NCBI RefSeq assembly: GCF_048892425.1
Contig: NZ_JBLZHU010000004.1
Location: 124,001-188,000, forward strand
DNA from: Pacificispira sp002696645
GTDB taxonomy: Bacteria; Pseudomonadota; Alphaproteobacteria; UBA8366; Aestuariispiraceae
Length of the DNA: 64,000 nucleotides
Direction: 5' to 3'
Made by a program: the position numbers and the translations under genes. This document shows, piece by piece, positions 34,552 to 44,308 of this stretch (its first letter is position 1; every line of letters starts with the position of its first letter). Below the pieces are notes generated by a model. The model searched no databases and was not told the DNA's origin. It worked only from the letters and a program-made list of their open reading frames with translations.

Positions 34552-36057
34552 CTATGCCCCGAAGCGATCAATCACTGTATTCAGGTTCAGTGCTTTACCT
34601 AAAGTGACAAAGCGGCGCTCTACCGCCTCTCCTGCCAAAAATGCCAGATCTGCTGGCATTTGAAGCGTCAGGGTGGTCTCTGTCCGAACCATGTTGATCC
34701 GCTCCAGGACCGATGAAATCCCACCGGTCAGCGTATATGCAAGGCGAATCGACAGACCAATTGCGCGCGCATCATCGATCCGATCGGGGTTGATCAGGTG
34801 TCGAACGATTTTCATCCCATTGTGTTCGTCATCAATTTGCGCATGGCGCGATGAAACCGCCAGGGCCAGAAATACCCGCTCGTGATGATCCACGCCAACG
34901 ACAGGCAATCGTTTGACCCGGATAAGGGCATGTTCAGCGCGATAATCAGGATGTTCTCGCTTGGCAATATCCGACAGGATACAGGCCGCATGACGCAAAC
35001 GACGATCCGCCGGGGTCTCGTTTGGAAACAGTGGTGTCATCCACCGAAACAGGTCATCCCCCGTAACAGCGGAATTGGGAAGCTCATGATCTGCATATCG
35101 GGCACAGGACTCCAGCAGCGGATCCAGCTTGCGCTCTTCCTGACTTAAATGATCATACAGACAGCCTTCCCGCAAACCATTGGCGGAAAACACAATATCC
35201 TTGGGTGCCCCGGCCACCATCAGGCGGTGTAACAACATCGCTGCATAAGGCAGCGTATCCACGCGCCGCTTGGATACACCGGGCACGCGCTGCAACGCGC
35301 CAGGCGATTGCCGTGATACGACATCTGCCAATTCCAAGGCTTGAGCAGCGGGAATCCGATAATGATGGATGATATGGAGCGGATAATTGATATGGTCCAT
35401 ATGCAGCCGGGCAAGATTGCGCCAGGCCCCGCCGACCAGATAAAAGCTGCGCCCCTTGATGCGTGGCAACCAATCAATGGTGCTGAAATATCGATCCAGA
35501 TCTTCCCGCGCTTTGGATGGTTTCGCCACGATCTTGGGGTCCAAACGCAAGGGTCCCAGCGGCAGGGTCGCCTGGGGTCCGGTCTGACCATCCTTCAGCT
35601 CGACCAGTTCCACGCTGCCCCCGCCCAGATCGCCCATCATGCCATCAGCGTCCGGCGTACCGGATAAAACACCAAGCCCACTCAGTCGGGCTTCTTCTTC
35701 CCCGGACAGCACGCGAATTTCCTGGCCGCTGATCTGGCTGGCGCGCCGCACAAATTCCGCGCCATTGGTGGCATCCCGCGTCGCCGCCGTGGCCAGCATA
35801 TCAATCCGCTGTACCCCCATTTCCTGGGCAATGCGCATGAAACGGGGCAACGCGCCCAGCGCCTGCTCTATACCTTCCTCGCTTAACTGGCCCGTCGCAT
35901 CCAATCCGCGCCCAAGGCCGCAGAGCAGTTTCTCATTAAAAATAGCGATGGGGGACCGATCAGAGGTATCATAGACCACCAAACGTGTTGAGTTCGAGCC
36001 AATATCGACCACGGCGGTCGGGGGGCTGGCAGTCGACATGGTCCGTTTTTCGGCCAT
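34552..36057 (-). CDS. ppx: Exopolyphosphatase / guanosine pentaphosphate phosphatase
   Basis: This 501-residue protein has the ASKHA-fold signature VVDIGSNSTRLVVYD and the second phosphate loop in MMGDLGGGSVELVEL, with catalytic Glu in the GEEEARLSGLG stretch. A C-terminal HD-like helical domain begins near residue 310. It cuts terminal phosphate from polyphosphate and perhaps pppGpp. GGGAAGG lies about 5 bases before ATG 36057; an upstream ATG at 36072 is less likely. It sits downstream of ppk on the same strand, making a polyphosphate synthesis and degradation pair. Confidence 0.92.
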   Translation of the reverse strand: MAEKRTMSTASPPTAVVDIGSNSTRLVVYDTSDRSPIAIFNEKLLCGLGRGLDATGQLSEEGIEQALGALPRFMRIAQEMGVQRIDMLATAATRDATNGAEFVRRASQISGQEIRVLSGEEEARLSGLGVLSGTPDADGMMGDLGGGSVELVELKDGQTGPQATLPLGPLRLDPKIVAKPSKAREDLDRYFSTIDWLPRIKGRSFYLVGGAWRNLARLHMDHINYPLHIIHHYRIPAAQALELADVVSRQSPGALQRVPGVSKRRVDTLPYAAMLLHRLMVAGAPKDIVFSANGLREGCLYDHLSQEERKLDPLLESCARYADHELPNSAVTGDDLFRWMTPLFPNETPADRRLRHAACILSDIAKREHPDYRAEHALIRVKRLPVVGVDHHERVFLALAVSSRHAQIDDEHNGMKIVRHLINPDRIDDARAIGLSIRLAYTLTGGISSVLERINMVRTETTLTLQMPADLAFLAGEAVERRFVTLGKALNLNTVIDRFGA

Positions 36058-36154
36058 GAGAATCCTTCCCAAACAAGACTTTCAATCTGTATACGCTTCA
36101 CCGCTATGATCACAATGCGGTTGCGCGTGAAAATCGTGTATCGAGGCGGTCGCG

Positions 36155-38419
36155 TCAACCGCTCTTGCTGGATTTGGTCGCCGGAGTTTTCCGCGCCGCC
36201 TTTTTCGGACCCGAATTCTTAGCCAGTTTTGTTGAAAGTGCCATCTTTCCGGCCTTCTTGATCGCCTTACCCCGCCCGGAAAGACTGGGATTGGTCATAA
36301 AGAAAACATGGCAGTTAAAGCCTTCGCCCACCGGCTCTATGCGGTGATAACGCGCATCAGAGTCCATATGCCAGCTTTGCGCCTCGTCATTCAGATTGGC
36401 ATACATAACCTGCTCCAGGATCTGACGCTTCACGGTCACATTTTCAATTGGTACCAATGATTCGACACGACGATCCAGGTTTCGCGGCATCAAATCTGCC
36501 GACGTGATATAGACCTTTGCATCCAGCGAAGGCAGACCATTTCCCGCCCCGAAACAGAAGATACGGCTGTGTTCCAGGAAACGCCCAACGATGCTCTTTA
36601 CGCGGATATGTTCGCTAAGCCCCTTCACGCCGGGCCGCAGACAGCATATGCCCCGCACCACCAGATCAATTTCAACCCCAGCGCAGGACGCCTCATACAA
36701 GGTATCGATAATCTCGCCATCCACCAGATTGTTGACCTTCAACCAGATCTGGCCAGGGCGGCCGGCCTTCACATGCTCAATTTCATCCCGAATGGAGCTT
36801 AACACGCGATGGCGAAGCGTGATCGGGGCAATTGCCAGACGCTCCAGCGCCTCTGGCGTGGCATAGCCGGTCATGAAGTTAAACACCCGCGCCGCATCCC
36901 TGGCCAGCGCCGGATCACAGGTGAAATAGCTCAGATCCGTATAAATTTTTGCCGTGATCGGATGATAGTTACCGGTCCCGAAATGCACGTAAGAGCGAAG
37001 GCCACTCCCCTCACGACGGACCGCCATGGAGACTTTCGCATGGGTCTTAAGGTCTACGAAACCATAAACGACCTGCACGCCAGAGCGTTCCAGATCCCGC
37101 GCCCAACGGATATTAGCGGCCTCGTCAAAGCGGGCTTTCAATTCGACCAAGGCCGTGACGGATTTACCCGCTTCCGCAGCCTCGCTCAACGCCGCGATAA
37201 TGGGGGAATCCTTCGAGGTACGATACAGGGTCTGCTTGATCGCGACCACGGCCGGATCTTGGGCCGCCTGGCGCAGGAACTGCACCACGACGTCAAAGCT
37301 CTCATAGGGGTGATGGACAATGATATCCTTGGCCCGGATAGCGGCGAAACAATCACCACCGAAATCACGGATACGTTCCGGGAAACGAATGTTGAAAGCA
37401 TCAAACAACAAATCCTGGCGATCCGATACGATCATCTGACTGACATCGGGCATGCCCAGAATACCATCCAGCGGGAACACATCCTCGCTGTCTGCGCCCA
37501 GCTTGCCGACAACAAAATCGCGCAGGTCTTCTGGCATGCTGGCGTCAATTGTCAGACGGATGACACTGCCCCGACGACGGCGGCGCAGCATGCTTTCAAA
37601 CGTGCGCACCAAATCTTCCGCTTCTTCATCTACTTCGACATCACTGTCGCGAATGACGCGGAACATGCCCTGACCAATGATCTTGAAGCCCGGGAAAAGG
37701 CGATCCATGTAAATCCTGAACACATCTTCCAACAGCAGGAAACGGGCCTTCTGGCCGGGCAAACGCACGAAACGATCCAGATTGCTAGGAACCGGCAACA
37801 GGCCATTCATTGTCTTATCGTCTTCCGCGCGGGTCAATTCCAGCGCCAGAACCAGCCCTTTATTGGGGATAAAGGGAAAGGGATGCGCCGGATCAACAGC
37901 CAACGGTGTCAGGGCCGGGAAAATCTGTTCCAGGAACCAGCCATCCAGCCAGCTTTTTTCCCGCGCTGTTAACTCATCCTGGGCCAAAAGCGTCACACTG
38001 ACCTTGCGCAATTCGACCTGTAATTCTTCCCAGATCTTTTGCTGAAGGCGCATCAGGGATCCCGCCTCATCGGCGATCAGTCGTAATTGTTCAGCGGGCG
38101 TATTGCCTTCCTGGCTGGGGGTGCTGATCCCCGCCCCAAGCTGGCCTTTCAAGCCAGCGACACGCACCATGTAAAATTCATCCAGGTTGCTTGCCGATAT
38201 CGACAGAAAGCGCAGGCGCTCCAGCAAGGGATGGTGGATATTGCTGGCTTCCTCCAGAACGCGCGTATTGAAGGCCAACCATGACAATTCCCGGTTAATG
38301 AAACGTTCTGCGCCCCACTCTTCCGGGGTTGTCGGTGTGGTCTTGGCCACGGCAACGGCGTCTTGATCCTGAGATGCGGACTCGTTCATCAGTGCGCCAT
38401 CATTCTCTGTCATGCTCAC
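36155..38419 (-). CDS. ppk1: Polyphosphate kinase 1
   Basis: This 754-residue enzyme polymerises ATP gamma-phosphate into polyphosphate. The N domain begins with FINRELSWLAFNTRVLEEA, and the phospho-acceptor His is in HFGTGNYHPITAK; later active-site segments are VRGICCLRPGVKG and NLDRRVESLVPIEN. The C-terminus carries a Lys/Ala/Ser-rich tail of about 40 residues (KKAGKMALSTKLAKNSGPKK) not needed for catalysis, perhaps a polyanion-binding tail. A GTG at 38419 has GGAGG at 5 bases; ATG 38413 is the other start. ppx follows after 97 bases. Confidence 0.95.
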   Translation of the reverse strand: MSMTENDGALMNESASQDQDAVAVAKTTPTTPEEWGAERFINRELSWLAFNTRVLEEASNIHHPLLERLRFLSISASNLDEFYMVRVAGLKGQLGAGISTPSQEGNTPAEQLRLIADEAGSLMRLQQKIWEELQVELRKVSVTLLAQDELTAREKSWLDGWFLEQIFPALTPLAVDPAHPFPFIPNKGLVLALELTRAEDDKTMNGLLPVPSNLDRFVRLPGQKARFLLLEDVFRIYMDRLFPGFKIIGQGMFRVIRDSDVEVDEEAEDLVRTFESMLRRRRRGSVIRLTIDASMPEDLRDFVVGKLGADSEDVFPLDGILGMPDVSQMIVSDRQDLLFDAFNIRFPERIRDFGGDCFAAIRAKDIIVHHPYESFDVVVQFLRQAAQDPAVVAIKQTLYRTSKDSPIIAALSEAAEAGKSVTALVELKARFDEAANIRWARDLERSGVQVVYGFVDLKTHAKVSMAVRREGSGLRSYVHFGTGNYHPITAKIYTDLSYFTCDPALARDAARVFNFMTGYATPEALERLAIAPITLRHRVLSSIRDEIEHVKAGRPGQIWLKVNNLVDGEIIDTLYEASCAGVEIDLVVRGICCLRPGVKGLSEHIRVKSIVGRFLEHSRIFCFGAGNGLPSLDAKVYITSADLMPRNLDRRVESLVPIENVTVKRQILEQVMYANLNDEAQSWHMDSDARYHRIEPVGEGFNCHVFFMTNPSLSGRGKAIKKAGKMALSTKLAKNSGPKKAARKTPATKSSKSG

Positions 38420-38612
38420 CGCAACCTCCGTCTTTGGTATGGCCAGACTCTATCAAGCCCTTGTCGATACCCAATACATATGACCGTGTCACGGTGATTT
38501 TTGTTTCAAACTGGTTACAAGCCCCTGAATTCTGCGCCTTTTGCTTGAGCCTGCATGGGGAAGCGTGATAGCTCTCGCGCGGTTAGAATATGAGGGAAAG
38601 GAACCCGAAAGA

Positions 38613-39137
38613 ATGCCGGTCCTGTATGTTTTTCGCCATGCAAAATCCAGTTGGAGCGACAGCACATTGGGTGACTTTGATCGACCGCTGGCAAATCGTG
38701 GCATAAAGGCAGCCAATAAAATGGGCGCCGTGATGCGGGATTCCGGCATATCCCCCGATTTCATCCTGTGTTCAACCAGCCGTCGCACCCGTGAGACATT
38801 GGGTCTGATCCTGCCCCACCTGAAAGGGGAATGTCGTATTCTGATGGAAGATTGCGTCTATAAAATGCAGGAAACCATAGAATTGATCGACCGCTTGCGC
38901 CGTGTGCCTGCGGGGGTAGGCCGCGTCATGGTGATCGGCCATAATCCAATTATGCAGGATATCAGTCTGTCCCTGTGTAAAACAGCCAACAATCCTGAAA
39001 ATCTGGACGCCATGACCGAAAAGTTCCCAACTGCCGCCTTAGCAGTACTGGACCTGGGGGATGCGCCCTGGCCCGCCCTGTCGCCTCATTGTGCAACCTT
39101 GACCGACTTCAAAACCCCGAAAGAGACTTCGGCGTAA
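38613..39137 (+). CDS. sixA: SixA-like histidine phosphatase
   Basis: This 174-residue protein is a small histidine-phosphatase-superfamily member. The RHG-type motif is YVFRHAKSSWSD (catalytic His and Arg), and the second His is in VMVIGHNPIMQDIS. The group contains E. coli SixA, which acts on phosphohistidine proteins; here the real target is unknown. ATG 38613 is chosen since AAAGGAACC lies ahead of it; the frame stays open to 38541. It is divergent from ppk1. Confidence 0.9.
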   Translation: MPVLYVFRHAKSSWSDSTLGDFDRPLANRGIKAANKMGAVMRDSGISPDFILCSTSRRTRETLGLILPHLKGECRILMEDCVYKMQETIELIDRLRRVPAGVGRVMVIGHNPIMQDISLSLCKTANNPENLDAMTEKFPTAALAVLDLGDAPWPALSPHCATLTDFKTPKETSA

Positions 39138-39147
39138 CGAACACAGA

Positions 39148-39720
39148 TCAAAGCTGACGCCCCTGTATCTGCTTCTTCAGTTGTTCGACGCGTTCCCGGA
39201 TCTGGTCCATATGCGGATTAATCTCCAGTGCCTCATGAAAGGCCTGAAGGGCCGCCTCGGGTTCCTCCATTGCATCTAAAATCAGACCCAACCCGGATTT
39301 CGCCCCGAAATGACGCGGTTCGCGTTCCAGCGTCTCATAAATATCGGCCAGAGAATCCGAATAATTTCCCTGCATGAAATAAATTGTGGCCCGCTTGTTC
39401 CAGGCTTCTGCAAAATCTGGTTCCAGGGCGATTAAGGCAGAGAATGTCTTGATCGCCTGTTCCATATCGCCCTGGGACATCTGCTGTGTCCCCTGACGCA
39501 TCAGGACACGCCCGCTGGCGGTTGGGGCCTGAATCCACAGGGCCCAGATGCCCTGTTGCGCGATATAGGCTTCCTGACTGTTCAGAGGTGCGAAGTGCAG
39601 GATATCAAACAGGGAATCCAGACGTTTGTCTTGCTGATCCGCAAGGCCGGGCATGGACAGAACAATCATCGCAAATGCAGCGACCAGCGCCATCGGGATG
39701 CGTTTAGAATATATGCCCAT
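39148..39720 (-). CDS. Exported TPR protein
   Basis: This 190-residue protein has an N-terminal signal sequence (MGIYSKRIPMALVAAFAMIV to MPGLADQQ) and about three tetratricopeptide repeats between residues 75 and 180 (ASGRVLMRQGTQQMSQGDME, AEAWNKRATIYFMQGNYSDS and AKSGLGLILDAMEEPEAAL). It is probably a periplasmic scaffold; partners are unknown. GGGGAGAG sits 6 bases before ATG 39720, so the upstream ATG at 39735 is not used. It is convergent with sixA and divergent from the DUF2817 gene. Confidence 0.87.
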   Translation of the reverse strand: MGIYSKRIPMALVAAFAMIVLSMPGLADQQDKRLDSLFDILHFAPLNSQEAYIAQQGIWALWIQAPTASGRVLMRQGTQQMSQGDMEQAIKTFSALIALEPDFAEAWNKRATIYFMQGNYSDSLADIYETLEREPRHFGAKSGLGLILDAMEEPEAALQAFHEALEINPHMDQIRERVEQLKKQIQGRQL

Positions 39721-39879
39721 TGCAACTCTCCCCATAGAAATACCATCAGAAGGATAGCCCTGGTGCTTAAGTATGGGGTCAACAGCCAGTCAGGGCAACC
39801 ATGCCCCCTTCTTGCGCTGACCCATCACAGCGTTCAATCTATGTCTTCCAGTGTAAATATATGTAATGCCGGTAGGCGC

Positions 39880-40815
39880 ATGGCAGACTCTGTTTCCTGT
39901 TTCAATGACGATTTCGACCGCGCACGAGACCGGTTCCTGACCGCCTGTGATCGGATCGGGTTGCGCATCACATCCTATCCCGCCAGAGACGACCACACAG
40001 GTGCCAAGGCTTTAACGTGTGATGTAGCCCGCATGGGATCGCCTGATGCCAGCCGTGTCGCCGTCCTGTGCAGCGCTGCGGGTGGGGCGGCGGGGCTGTT
40101 GGGATGCGGGGCGATACTGGGCGTATTGACCGAAGGCGGCTTGCAAGACCTGCCCAGGGAAGTTGCCCTGGTGCTGGTCCATGCCGCCAATCCTGCTGGC
40201 CCGATCTGGCCTTATTTTGCCGAAGATGATGTGATATCGGCCAATAAACCTGCGCCTGATTGGTCCGATAGTGTCCTGGCCGCAGCCGAAGAACGCTTCG
40301 CCGCCTTTCAGGCAGAACAAGGCGTCGACTGGAACAAATTGGCCGGACAGACACTGGCATCCATGAAACCGCCCGCCTGGGATGGGTCTGTGCTACGCGC
40401 TATCGCTGCAACTCAGTTTGAAAATGCCAGACAGGTTTGTGTGATCGACCCCCGCACAGGACCGGGACTGTATGGCGCGCATGAAATCGTATCCTGCGAC
40501 CCGCCGGATTCTGCCGGTCGATTCCGGGCGGAAAGCTGGTTCACCCTGAATGTCGCCCAGACCAGCGAAGCGATTGGCGCAGGCACGGCACCTTGTGGCG
40601 GGGGGCTGGGTGGCTTATTGCCCAAGGCCCAGGTCACAAATGTGGTCCTGGAAATTGGCACTTATTCACTGACACGACGGCTGGGCGGGGCAACGCGCGG
40701 GCCAAATGAACTGCCCCAATCCTATCCGTCTGATGCCATGTGGCGCGACAATGCCTGGCATGGGGTGCGCACAACCCTGCAAAATACCTATCGGGGCTTA
40801 CTGCGGGACAACTGA
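39880..40815 (+). CDS. DUF2817 family protein (M14-like)
   Basis: This roughly 311-residue product starting MADSVSCFNDDFDRARDRFL matches DUF2817, a zinc carboxypeptidase-like family. It keeps segments such as VHAANPAGPIWPYFAEDDV, GPGLYGAHEIVSCD and VLEIGTYS with the candidate catalytic Glu. The typical HxxE zinc motif of M14 enzymes is not obvious: the first metal segment reads VAVLCSAAGGAAGLLGCG where homologues usually show SG.HG.EG, so it may be catalytically inactive. The start could also be ATG 39841. The gene precedes glcD by 71 bases on the same strand. Confidence 0.75.
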   Translation: MADSVSCFNDDFDRARDRFLTACDRIGLRITSYPARDDHTGAKALTCDVARMGSPDASRVAVLCSAAGGAAGLLGCGAILGVLTEGGLQDLPREVALVLVHAANPAGPIWPYFAEDDVISANKPAPDWSDSVLAAAEERFAAFQAEQGVDWNKLAGQTLASMKPPAWDGSVLRAIAATQFENARQVCVIDPRTGPGLYGAHEIVSCDPPDSAGRFRAESWFTLNVAQTSEAIGAGTAPCGGGLGGLLPKAQVTNVVLEIGTYSLTRRLGGATRGPNELPQSYPSDAMWRDNAWHGVRTTLQNTYRGLLRDN

Positions 40816-40886
40816 CAAGGCGCAAGAAAGGTTTACCAAATTGGTAATACCAATTATAAGAAACGCAGATTAAAGGAGACCACGCG

Positions 40887-42374
40887 ATGAAAATGCCCGA
40901 TCCGGATGCTGCTGTCATTGAGCGACGGCTGACCATTGCCGATGATCTGCGCGCCCTTGTGCCGGGTGAAGGCGTCATTGTGGATGAGGATGAACGCCGT
41001 GCCTATGAAAGCGACGGCCTGACCGCTTACCGCGCCCTGCCCCTGATTGTGGTCCTGCCACAGACCGTCGATCAGGTCGCCAATGTCCTGAAATACTGTA
41101 AAGAACACGGTGTTAAAGTCGTGCCGCGTGGGGCTGGCACCAGCCTGTCTGGTGGGGCATTGCCGCTGGAAGATGGTATCCTGCTGGGTATGGGAAAGTT
41201 CAATAAAGTGCTGGAGGTCGATTACGACAATCGCTGCGCCCGGGTTCAGCCCGGCGTCACCAATCTGGCGATCACCAAGGCGGTAGAGGAAGATGGCTTC
41301 TATTATGCCCCGGACCCGTCCAGCCAGATCGCCTGCACGATCGGCGGGAATGTCGCGGAAAATTCTGGCGGGGTGCATTCGCTGAAATATGGCCTGACCA
41401 CCAACAATGTTCTGGGCGTGGAAATGGTCACCATTGACGGGGAGATTCTGCGCATTGGGGGCAAGCATCTGGATGCGGAAGGCTATGACCTGCTGGGTCT
41501 GATGATCGGGTCCGAAGGTCTGTTGGGTGTGGTCACAGAAGTCACCGTGCGCCTGTTGCCCAAGCCGGAGACCCAGCGGGCCCTGCTGATCGGCTTCCCG
41601 TCCAGCGAGGCGGGGGGTAATTGCGTCGCCCAGGTGATCGCCAGCGGCATCATTCCCGGCGGCATGGAAATGATGGATCGCCCCGCCATCACGGCGGCGG
41701 AGGATTTCATCCATGCAGGCTATCCAGCCGATTGCGAGGCGCTGCTGATCGTCGAATTAGATGGCCCGGAGGCAGAGGTCAATCACCTGATCGAGGAAGT
41801 CCGCCAGATCGCCGAAAATCTGGGGGCATCCAGCCTGCGCATTTCCCAAAGCGAGGAAGAACGCGCCATGTTCTGGGCCGGGCGCAAGGCGGCCTTCCCG
41901 GCTGTGGGGCGGCTCTCTCCCGATTATTACTGCATGGATGGCACAATCCCCCGCAACCAACTGCCCCATGTGTTGAGCGAGATGACAAAGATGTCCAAGC
42001 ATTATGGCTTGGGCGTTGCCAATGTCTTCCATGCGGGCGATGGCAATCTGCACCCCCTGATCATGTATGACGCCAACAATCCCGGCGAATTGGAGAAGGC
42101 GGAGGATTTTGGCTCCGATATTCTAAAACTGTGTGTAAAGGTTGGCGGTGTCCTGACCGGCGAACACGGCGTGGGCGTTGAAAAGCGCGACCTGATGCCG
42201 ACCATGTTCACCGAAGACGATTTGAAGCAACAAATGCGCGTCAAATGCGCCTTTGACCCGGACGGATTGCTGAATCCCGGCAAGGTGTTCCCGCAACTCC
42301 ATCGCTGCGCGGAACTGGGCCGGATGCATATTCACAAAGGCCAATTGCCCTTCCCCGACATTCCCCGGTTCTGA
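40887..42374 (+). CDS. glcD: Glycolate oxidase subunit GlcD (FAD-linked)
   Basis: This 495-residue flavoprotein subunit oxidises glycolate to glyoxylate. It has the PCMH-type FAD-binding domain with GAGTSLSGGALPLEDG and GGNVAENSGGVHSLKYG, and the C-terminal FAD-oxidase domain with VFHAGDGNLHP and GEHGVGVEKRDL. AAAGGAGA precedes the ATG. It is the first gene of a glcD-glcE-glcF operon, but a 700-base repeat array separates it from glcE. A D-lactate dehydrogenase role is less likely because glcE and glcF are present. Confidence 0.93.
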   Translation: MKMPDPDAAVIERRLTIADDLRALVPGEGVIVDEDERRAYESDGLTAYRALPLIVVLPQTVDQVANVLKYCKEHGVKVVPRGAGTSLSGGALPLEDGILLGMGKFNKVLEVDYDNRCARVQPGVTNLAITKAVEEDGFYYAPDPSSQIACTIGGNVAENSGGVHSLKYGLTTNNVLGVEMVTIDGEILRIGGKHLDAEGYDLLGLMIGSEGLLGVVTEVTVRLLPKPETQRALLIGFPSSEAGGNCVAQVIASGIIPGGMEMMDRPAITAAEDFIHAGYPADCEALLIVELDGPEAEVNHLIEEVRQIAENLGASSLRISQSEEERAMFWAGRKAAFPAVGRLSPDYYCMDGTIPRNQLPHVLSEMTKMSKHYGLGVANVFHAGDGNLHPLIMYDANNPGELEKAEDFGSDILKLCVKVGGVLTGEHGVGVEKRDLMPTMFTEDDLKQQMRVKCAFDPDGLLNPGKVFPQLHRCAELGRMHIHKGQLPFPDIPRF

Positions 42375-43078
42375 TCTATGGGACCGCATTTTACCAATCG
42401 CGAGTGCCGCGCCACCCCGGACTTCATGCAAGGCGCAGTGCAACCGGCAAAATCGTGCCATGCACCCCTGGATTCCCGCCTGCGCGGGAATGACGACATC
42501 TTTACAATCCAAAACACCGTCACCCCGGACTTGATCCAGGGTCCAGAGCAGCACGCTCATTCTCGACCACCCGCCCTAAAGTCACGCCTGCACGGGAATG
42601 ACGACATCGATACCCCCCGATCCACCGTCACCCCGGACTTGATCCGGGGTCCAGAGCAGTACGCTCATTCTCGACCACCCGCCCTAAAGTCACGCCTGCA
42701 CGGGAATGACGACATCGATACCCCCCGATCCACCGTCACCCCGGACCTGATCCGGGGTCCAGAGCAGCACGCTCATTCTCGACCACCCGCCCTAAAGTCA
42801 CGCCTGCGCGGGAATGATGACATCTTTACAATCCAAAACACCGTCACCCCGGACTTGATCCGGGGTCCAGAGCAGCACGCTTATTCTCGACCACCCGCCC
42901 TAAAGTCACGCCTGCGCGGGCGTGACGACATCTTTACAATCCAAAACACCGTCACCCCGGACTTGATCCGGGGTCCAGAGCAGCACGCTCATTCTCGACC
43001 ACCCGCCCTAAAGTCACGCCTGCGCGGGAATGACGAAGGACAACCGCGAATCCCCATCACAGCCTCAGGACCCCGCCC
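42375..43078. repeat. 108-bp tandem repeat array inside the glc operon
   Basis: Five copies of a unit starting GTCACCCCGGACTTGATCCGG begin at 42519, 42627, 42735, 42843 and 42951, an exact period of 108 bases. Each holds the hairpin CCCCGGA/TCCGGGG and a degenerate copy of the dispersed palindrome ATTCCCGC-CTGC-GCGGGAAT, seen intact at 42472-42491. Two linker types alternate (catctttacaatccaaaacacc and catcgataccccccgatccacc). The plus strand is open from an ATG at 42378 to a stop at 43080-43082, overlapping the glcE start, as 234 codons with a 36-residue period. No ribosome-binding site precedes that ATG, so I regard it as non-coding repeat DNA. Confidence 0.9.
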
Positions 43079-44299
43079 ATGACCGAAACCTTCCGCCCTG
43101 AAACGGAAGCGCAGTTGATTGATGTGATCGGCTGGGCAAATTCTGAACAGCTGCCACTGGACGTCATTGGCAGTGGCACCAAACGGGGATTGGGGCGTCC
43201 GGTTCAGGCCGCCCATACGCTGGATCTTTCCGCCTTTTCTGGTGTGCATCTCTATGAGCCAGAGGAACTGGTATTAGGGGCAGGCCCCGCCACACCTTTG
43301 GCGGAGATTGAAGCCTTACTGGACGACAACAATCAGCAACTGGCCTTTGAGCCACCAGACCTTTCCGCTCTGTTAAAGGCGGGATCTTCCGGTACCATCG
43401 GGGGCGTCATTGCCTGTAATCTGGCAGGGCCGCGCCGGATCAAGGATGGCGCGGCGCGGGATCATTTTCTGGGCTTTGACGCCGTTTCCGGTCGAGGCAT
43501 GGCGGTCAAATCCGGCGGACGGGTGATGAAGAATGTCACTGGCTATGACTTAAGCAAGCTACTCTGTGGCTCCTATGGCACGCTGGCGGCAATGACCCGA
43601 CTGACCGTCAAGATCCTGCCGGTGGGACAGAAGGCCCGAACCATCCTGGTTCGCAATGTTGATGCGGCTCAAGGGGTGAAGGCGCTGGCGGCTGGATTGA
43701 ACGGCCCCTTTGAAGGGTCCGGCGCGGCCTGGCTGCCCGCCAGCATCGCCGCACGGTCCCAGATTGACTATGTTGGGAAGGCCGGATGTGACGTCGCCGC
43801 GCTCAGGGTCGAAGGCTTCGGCCCCTCCGTCGACTATCGCTGTCAAAAGCTGCGCGCCCTATTGGCCCCGTTTGGCGAGACGGAGGAACTGCACAGCCAC
43901 AATTCCAAAACCTTCTGGCGGGACGTGCGCAATGTCACCCCCTTCTGCGACGATGATCGCGTGGTCTGGAAGCTGTCCGTCGCCCCAACCGCCGCGCCCG
44001 GCATCCTGTCAGCCCTGTCCCATTTGAAAGAGGTGGAGGCCTATCTGGATGCCGCCGGGGGCTTGATCTGGCTTGCCACGCAATCCCCTAAACAGGGTGC
44101 GTATGAACCCATTCGCGACGCCATTGCTCAGGCGGGTGGCGGGCATGCCACCCTGATCCGCGGCCCCGCAGGCTTGCGCAACGCCATCCCCGTCTTCCAG
44201 CCCCAACCCGGCCCCCTTGCCGCCCTGTCCCAACGCCTGAAAGACAGCTTCGACCCCAACCGCGTCCTGAACCCCGGCCGCATGACAGAAGGGCTGTGA
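43079..44299 (+). CDS. glcE: Glycolate oxidase subunit GlcE (FAD-binding)
   Basis: This 406-residue subunit carries a PCMH-type FAD domain with VIGSGTKRGLGRPVQA, GSSGTIGGVIACNLAGPRR and SGGRVMKNVTGYDLSKL. It has the C-terminal oxidase-like part but is shorter than GlcD. It works with GlcD and GlcF in membrane-associated glycolate oxidation. No strong ribosome-binding site is visible before the ATG, which lies right after the repeat array; ATGA overlap with the repeat reading frame exists. glcF begins 9 bases after the stop. Confidence 0.93.
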   Translation: MTETFRPETEAQLIDVIGWANSEQLPLDVIGSGTKRGLGRPVQAAHTLDLSAFSGVHLYEPEELVLGAGPATPLAEIEALLDDNNQQLAFEPPDLSALLKAGSSGTIGGVIACNLAGPRRIKDGAARDHFLGFDAVSGRGMAVKSGGRVMKNVTGYDLSKLLCGSYGTLAAMTRLTVKILPVGQKARTILVRNVDAAQGVKALAAGLNGPFEGSGAAWLPASIAARSQIDYVGKAGCDVAALRVEGFGPSVDYRCQKLRALLAPFGETEELHSHNSKTFWRDVRNVTPFCDDDRVVWKLSVAPTAAPGILSALSHLKEVEAYLDAAGGLIWLATQSPKQGAYEPIRDAIAQAGGGHATLIRGPAGLRNAIPVFQPQPGPLAALSQRLKDSFDPNRVLNPGRMTEGL

Positions 44300-44308
44300 G
44301 ATCTCACT

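Noticed and set aside
42519..43036. Possible CRISPR array
   Set aside because: The units are 108 bp tandem copies with near-identical linkers, not short repeats with unique spacers, and no cas gene is present.
42378..43082. 234-residue repetitive protein between glcD and glcE
   Set aside because: The sequence is built from dispersed intergenic palindromes and there is no ribosome-binding site; kept as a repeat array with a finding rather than as a gene.
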